NCBI RefSeq assembly: GCF_014822185.1
Contig: NZ_QVLR01000092.1
Location: 1 to 64,000, forward strand
DNA: 64,000 bases
Reading direction: 5' to 3'
DNA from: Azoarcus sp. Aa7
GTDB taxonomy: Bacteria; Pseudomonadota; Gammaproteobacteria; Burkholderiales; Rhodocyclaceae
Under the pieces are notes generated by a model. That model had not been told where the DNA came from and made no database searches. It saw nothing but the letters and a program-made list of their open reading frames with translations. The number at the start of each line of letters is the position of its first letter. Position 1 is the first letter of the stretch. Made by a program: the position numbers and the translations under genes. This document shows positions 61,281 to 64,000 of the stretch, one piece after another.

Positions 61281-61980
61281 TCGAGATCACCTGGCCGGTG
61301 ATGTAGGCCGCCTGGGGGGATGCCAGGAAACCCACCAGATCGGCGACCTCTTCGGGCTTTCCGGCGCGCTTCATCGGCACGATGCGGGCGATCGCCTCCG
61401 CGTCGAAGGCGTCCTCGCTCATCGCGGTGTCGATGATGCCGGGGGCGACGACATTCACCGTGATGCCCCGGCTCGCGAGTTCCTGCGCGAGCGACTTGCT
61501 TGCCGAGTGCAGGGCGCCCTTCGCCGCCGCATAGTTTGTTTGGCCGCGGTTGCCGGTGATTGCCGCCACCGACGAGATCGTGATGATGCGCCCCCAGCGG
61601 GTGCGGATCATCGGCATGGTGAGCGGCTGGGTGACGTTGAAGAAACCGTTCAGCGACACATCGATGACGCGCTGCCACTGGTCGGCGCGCATGCCGGGGA
61701 ATACCGCGTCGTCGTGGATGCCGGCATTGTTCACGAGGATCTGCAGCGGAGCATCGGCGCCGATCGTCTCCAGCGCGGTGGCGGTGGCCGCGGCGTCGGT
61801 GACGTCGAACGCGACCGCCTCGGCGCTGCCTCCCGTGCCGCGGATTTCGGCGGCAAGCGCTTCGGCCTTGTCGGCGTTGCGATTGGCGTGGACGAAGACG
61901 TGATGGCCGTCGCTGGCGAGACGGCGGCAGATTGCCGCGCCGATGCCGCCGCTGCCGCCGGTGACGAGTGCGCGCTTCAA
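61261..61980 (-). CDS. 3-oxoacyl-ACP reductase (FabG-like; ApeQ type)
   Basis: The 239-residue SDR has the intact cofactor loop VTGGSGGIGAAIC, NNAG, the Ser in ITISSVAAITG and the catalytic YAAAK. It reduces a 3-oxoacyl-ACP to the 3-hydroxy form in the iterative chain extension of an aryl polyene. The start is TTG 61980, which overlaps the stop of the dehydratase gene (TTGA, 61980-61977), so translation is likely by coupling; no ATG fits. It is the last gene of the minus-strand KAS-CLF-dehydratase-reductase set. Confidence 0.9.
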   Translation of the reverse strand: MKRALVTGGSGGIGAAICRRLASDGHHVFVHANRNADKAEALAAEIRGTGGSAEAVAFDVTDAAATATALETIGADAPLQILVNNAGIHDDAVFPGMRADQWQRVIDVSLNGFFNVTQPLTMPMIRTRWGRIITISSVAAITGNRGQTNYAAAKGALHSASKSLAQELASRGITVNVVAPGIIDTAMSEDAFDAEAIARIVPMKRAGKPEEVADLVGFLASPQAAYITGQVISINGGMI

Positions 61981-62453
61981 GATGGGCTCCCGCTGGGGCC
62001 GGCGCCGAGGGCGCCCGCGTCGAGGATCACCGCGGCGCGGCCGGAAACTAGCACGCGCCCGTCCGCGGCGACGGTGAAGGAATAGAGGATCTGGTTGTCG
62101 TTGCCGGTGATGCGTTCGGCGCGGATGTCGAGGTCGGCTGCGACGGTGTCGAGCCGTTCGACCGCGATCCCGACGCTGCGCACGCTCGCGAGGAAGCCCG
62201 CGCGCGGGGTCTCGCCCGGCGTTGCGAGCAGGGCGCCGTGCACGGCCATCGCCTGTGCGGCGTACTCGATGGCGCTCGTCGCCGGCAGGCCGCTATCGTC
62301 GCGCAGCGGGTTGTCGGCGTCGCGGTGGCTCGTCGCGCGGCAGCGGATCGCGTCGGCGTCCCAGGCGTCGACGCCGGAGAGCAGGCACATCCTGCCGTGG
62401 TGCGGGATGCGCGCGGCGATGGCGTCGCGGTCGAGTGTCGCGGGCCCGGTCAT
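61977..62453 (-). CDS. Hotdog-fold 3-hydroxyacyl-ACP dehydratase (ApeP-like)
   Basis: The 158-residue protein has the start RIPHHGRMCLL and the core AIEYAAQAMAVHGALL of FabZ-related dehydratases in polyene clusters. It would remove water from the 3-hydroxyacyl-ACP to form each conjugated double bond. ATG 62453 overlaps the stop of the upstream synthase-like gene (ATGA, 62450-62453). The catalytic His is likely in the PHHGRM stretch. Confidence 0.83.
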   Translation of the reverse strand: MTGPATLDRDAIAARIPHHGRMCLLSGVDAWDADAIRCRATSHRDADNPLRDDSGLPATSAIEYAAQAMAVHGALLATPGETPRAGFLASVRSVGIAVERLDTVAADLDIRAERITGNDNQILYSFTVAADGRVLVSGRAAVILDAGALGAGPSGSPS

Positions 62454-63259
62454 GCCGCGTAATCGACCGCGAGGCGGGCGTGGTCGAGATAGTCGAGGAC
62501 GACGCGGCCCGTGCGGTGCCCGGCAATCGCGGCCAGCAGGGGCAGGCTGCGCGCGGCGGGGATAGCGCAGCGCAGGGCGTCGAGCGCGGAATCCGCGAGG
62601 GTGTCGGCGGGGGCGTCGGTCAGGCTCGCGGCGAGGCGCCCGCAGCTGTCCGCTTCCCGCTCGGGCGTCAGCAGCAGCGCGACGCCGAAGGCGTCGGGGA
62701 TCGGCCGTGCCGCCCGCAGCGGTGGGGGGTAGTCGGCGTCGTAGGCGAGCAGCAGACACGGTTCGCGCTCGACCTGGACCTGCGCGAGCGCTTCGAGGAG
62801 GCCCGCGCCGAAGCTGCCGTCGTAGGCGCACAGCACCGCCGAGGCGGCGGTCGCGCCGGTGGCGATGCCCCAGTAGCCAGCGGCGGCGTTATGCACCGAA
62901 TTGTGAAAACGCGTCGGCGAGATCTGGCGGTCGTCCGATGCGAGGGTTTCGCAGATCTGGTGGCAATTGACGCCGTCGCCGCCGGAGGACGAGAACACGG
63001 TGGCGAGCCCGGACGGATCCACGCCGGCCGCAGTCGTCGCCTGCAAGCCGATACCCAGGGCGAGCTTCACCACCCGCACCGCACGACGGCGTTCGGCCGG
63101 CGGCAGCTGATCGGGGGCGTTGAGCACGGTCTTTTCCGGGTTCCACTCAGCCTTGCCGAGGAGGATCGCGGCGCAGGCCGGCCAGTCGGACAGGCCCGGT
63201 CCGATGAGGCCGATGCTGCGGATCCAGGCCGCGGGCGGGTTCGTCATGGTCGGGCTCAT
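62450..63259 (-). CDS. Beta-ketoacyl synthase-like chain-length-factor protein
   Basis: The 269-residue protein has a ketoacyl-synthase N-terminal fold without a catalytic Cys: the nucleophile region reads TGATAASAVLCAYDGSF, while VFSSSGGDG and HNSVHNAAAGYWGI are typical of KS-like chain-length-factor partners in aryl-polyene clusters. It probably pairs with the KAS encoded just upstream and sets chain length. The ATG overlaps the KAS stop (ATGA, 63256-63259); ATG 63247 is an alternative. Confidence 0.82.
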   Translation of the reverse strand: MSPTMTNPPAAWIRSIGLIGPGLSDWPACAAILLGKAEWNPEKTVLNAPDQLPPAERRRAVRVVKLALGIGLQATTAAGVDPSGLATVFSSSGGDGVNCHQICETLASDDRQISPTRFHNSVHNAAAGYWGIATGATAASAVLCAYDGSFGAGLLEALAQVQVEREPCLLLAYDADYPPPLRAARPIPDAFGVALLLTPEREADSCGRLAASLTDAPADTLADSALDALRCAIPAARSLPLLAAIAGHRTGRVVLDYLDHARLAVDYAA

Positions 63260-64000
63260 GCGGGGCAGCCGAGGACCAGGCTGCAGTTCGTGCCGCCGAA
63301 TCCGAAGGAGTTGCTGAGAACGCGTCGCACCGTCCGGCGGCGCGTGGCGAGTACGTAATCGAGCCCGTCTTCGGGGGCAGTGGTGCCGGCACCTGCCGGA
63401 ATGAAGCCGTCGCGGATCGCGAGCGCGGCGATCACGGCCTCGATGCCGCCGGCGGCGCCGAGGGTGTGACCGGTCGCCCCCTTGGTGGAGCTGCAGGGCG
63501 TCGCGTCGCCGAAGAGCCCCGTCACGGCCCGGCCTTCGGCGGCGTCATTGCTCGGCGTCGCCGTGCCGTGGAGGTTGATGTAGTCGATGTCGCGCGCAGC
63601 CAGGCCGGCGCGTGCCAGCGCGGCGTCCATCGCCTGACGCGCGCCGCGGCCTTCCGGGTGCGGCGAGGACATGTGGTAGGCGTCGCTCGATTCGCCATAG
63701 CCGAGTAGGAGGATCGCGTCCGGCGGGAGTGCGTCCGGTGTCCGCTCCACCAGGGCGAAAGCGGCCCCTTCGCCGATCGAGATGCCGTCGCGGGCGCGAT
63801 CGAAGGGACGGCAGGCCTGCGACGACGTGAGCTCCAGCGAATTGAAGCCGTACAGCGTCGTGAGGCACAGCGAGTCGACGCCGCCGACGAGAGCCGCGTC
63901 GATCAGACCGCTCGCGATCATGCGCGCGGCGGAGGCGAACACCTTGGCGCTGGACGAGCAGGCGGACGAGACGACCACGGCGGGCCCCTTCAGTCCGAAC
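63256..64000 (-). CDS. Beta-ketoacyl-ACP synthase (KAS II-like; ApeO type), N-terminal part outside window
   Basis: The gene enters from the right edge, so only the last ~248 residues are seen. They contain the nucleophile Cys in VSSACSSSAKVF, both catalytic histidines (NLHGTATPSND and KGATGHTLGAAGG) and the closing GFGGTNCSLVLG. It catalyses decarboxylative Claisen condensation of malonyl-ACP with the growing acyl or polyene chain. It is followed directly by the chain-length-factor gene. The cluster continues beyond the window. Confidence 0.9.
   Translation of the reverse strand, partial: FGLKGPAVVVSSACSSSAKVFASAARMIASGLIDAALVGGVDSLCLTTLYGFNSLELTSSQACRPFDRARDGISIGEGAAFALVERTPDALPPDAILLLGYGESSDAYHMSSPHPEGRGARQAMDAALARAGLAARDIDYINLHGTATPSNDAAEGRAVTGLFGDATPCSSTKGATGHTLGAAGGIEAVIAALAIRDGFIPAGAGTTAPEDGLDYVLATRRRTVRRVLSNSFGFGGTNCSLVLGCPA

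Overview
The window is high-G+C chromosomal DNA, densely packed with metabolic genes. Gene content points to a betaproteobacterium of the Rhodocyclales (Azoarcus/Aromatoleum/Thauera type): an ali/bad-type cyclohexanecarboxylate pathway, a phenylpyruvate decarboxylase, TRAP and Bug-type uptake proteins, and an aryl-polyene/xanthomonadin-like pigment cluster. The organism is inferred from gene families only. I saw no rRNA, tRNA, CRISPR array, prophage or insertion sequence.

Layout. 1-3.8 kb: the end of a secreted RTX protein built on a 372-bp tandem repeat, then a SUV3-like RNA helicase. 3.9-16.7 kb: a transport block with an MFS (MHS-type) permease, a ketopantoate-reductase-like enzyme, a DMT permease, a TRAP transporter (dctQ-dctM-dctP), an orphan Bug binding protein, a quinate/shikimate-dehydrogenase-like enzyme, a universal stress protein, a porin and an aldehyde dehydrogenase. 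Five promoters in this block share one operator-like dyad, AGAAY-N3-RTTCT, always in the same place between -35 and -10. This looks like an undescribed local regulon and is the most interesting signal in the window. 17-18.3 kb: a DUF1615 lipoprotein.

18.3-31 kb: alicyclic acid catabolism. aliA-badK and aliB are divergent, followed by badR (MarR), badH, badI, an acyl-CoA dehydrogenase and a nitroreductase; then a PaaY-like hexapeptide protein, an enoyl-CoA hydratase, a 3-hydroxyacyl-CoA dehydrogenase and a thiolase. Together they would take cyclohexanecarboxylate to its CoA thioester, oxidise and open the ring to pimeloyl-CoA, and shorten that by beta-oxidation. The two ali promoters carry matching CAAT-N2-ATTG dyads that run into the -35 element.

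31-46 kb: single genes and short operons. These are a MobA-like nucleotidyltransferase, a HAD phosphatase, a DUF3025 protein, phenylpyruvate/indolepyruvate decarboxylase with a divergent Lrp regulator, a MepK-like endopeptidase head-to-head with an L,D-transpeptidase, a 2-oxoacid dehydrogenase E1alpha-E1beta-E2 operon, a chemoreceptor with a c-type haem motif, a Leu/Phe/Val dehydrogenase, a thioredoxin-like protein and a DyP peroxidase. Three REP/REPIN elements lie at 24.5, 31.1 and 32.7 kb.

46-57 kb: a UvrD-like helicase with a small zinc-ribbon partner behind a LexA-like box, a CHASE-PAS-GGDEF-EAL protein, a Pat-type acetyltransferase, the ovothiol enzyme OvoA and an atypical SDR. 57.7-64 kb: the start of an aryl-polyene/xanthomonadin-like cluster (XanB2-type chorismatase, MipA/OmpV protein, acyltransferase and glycosyltransferase, facing KAS, chain-length-factor, dehydratase and ketoreductase genes), cut by the right edge.
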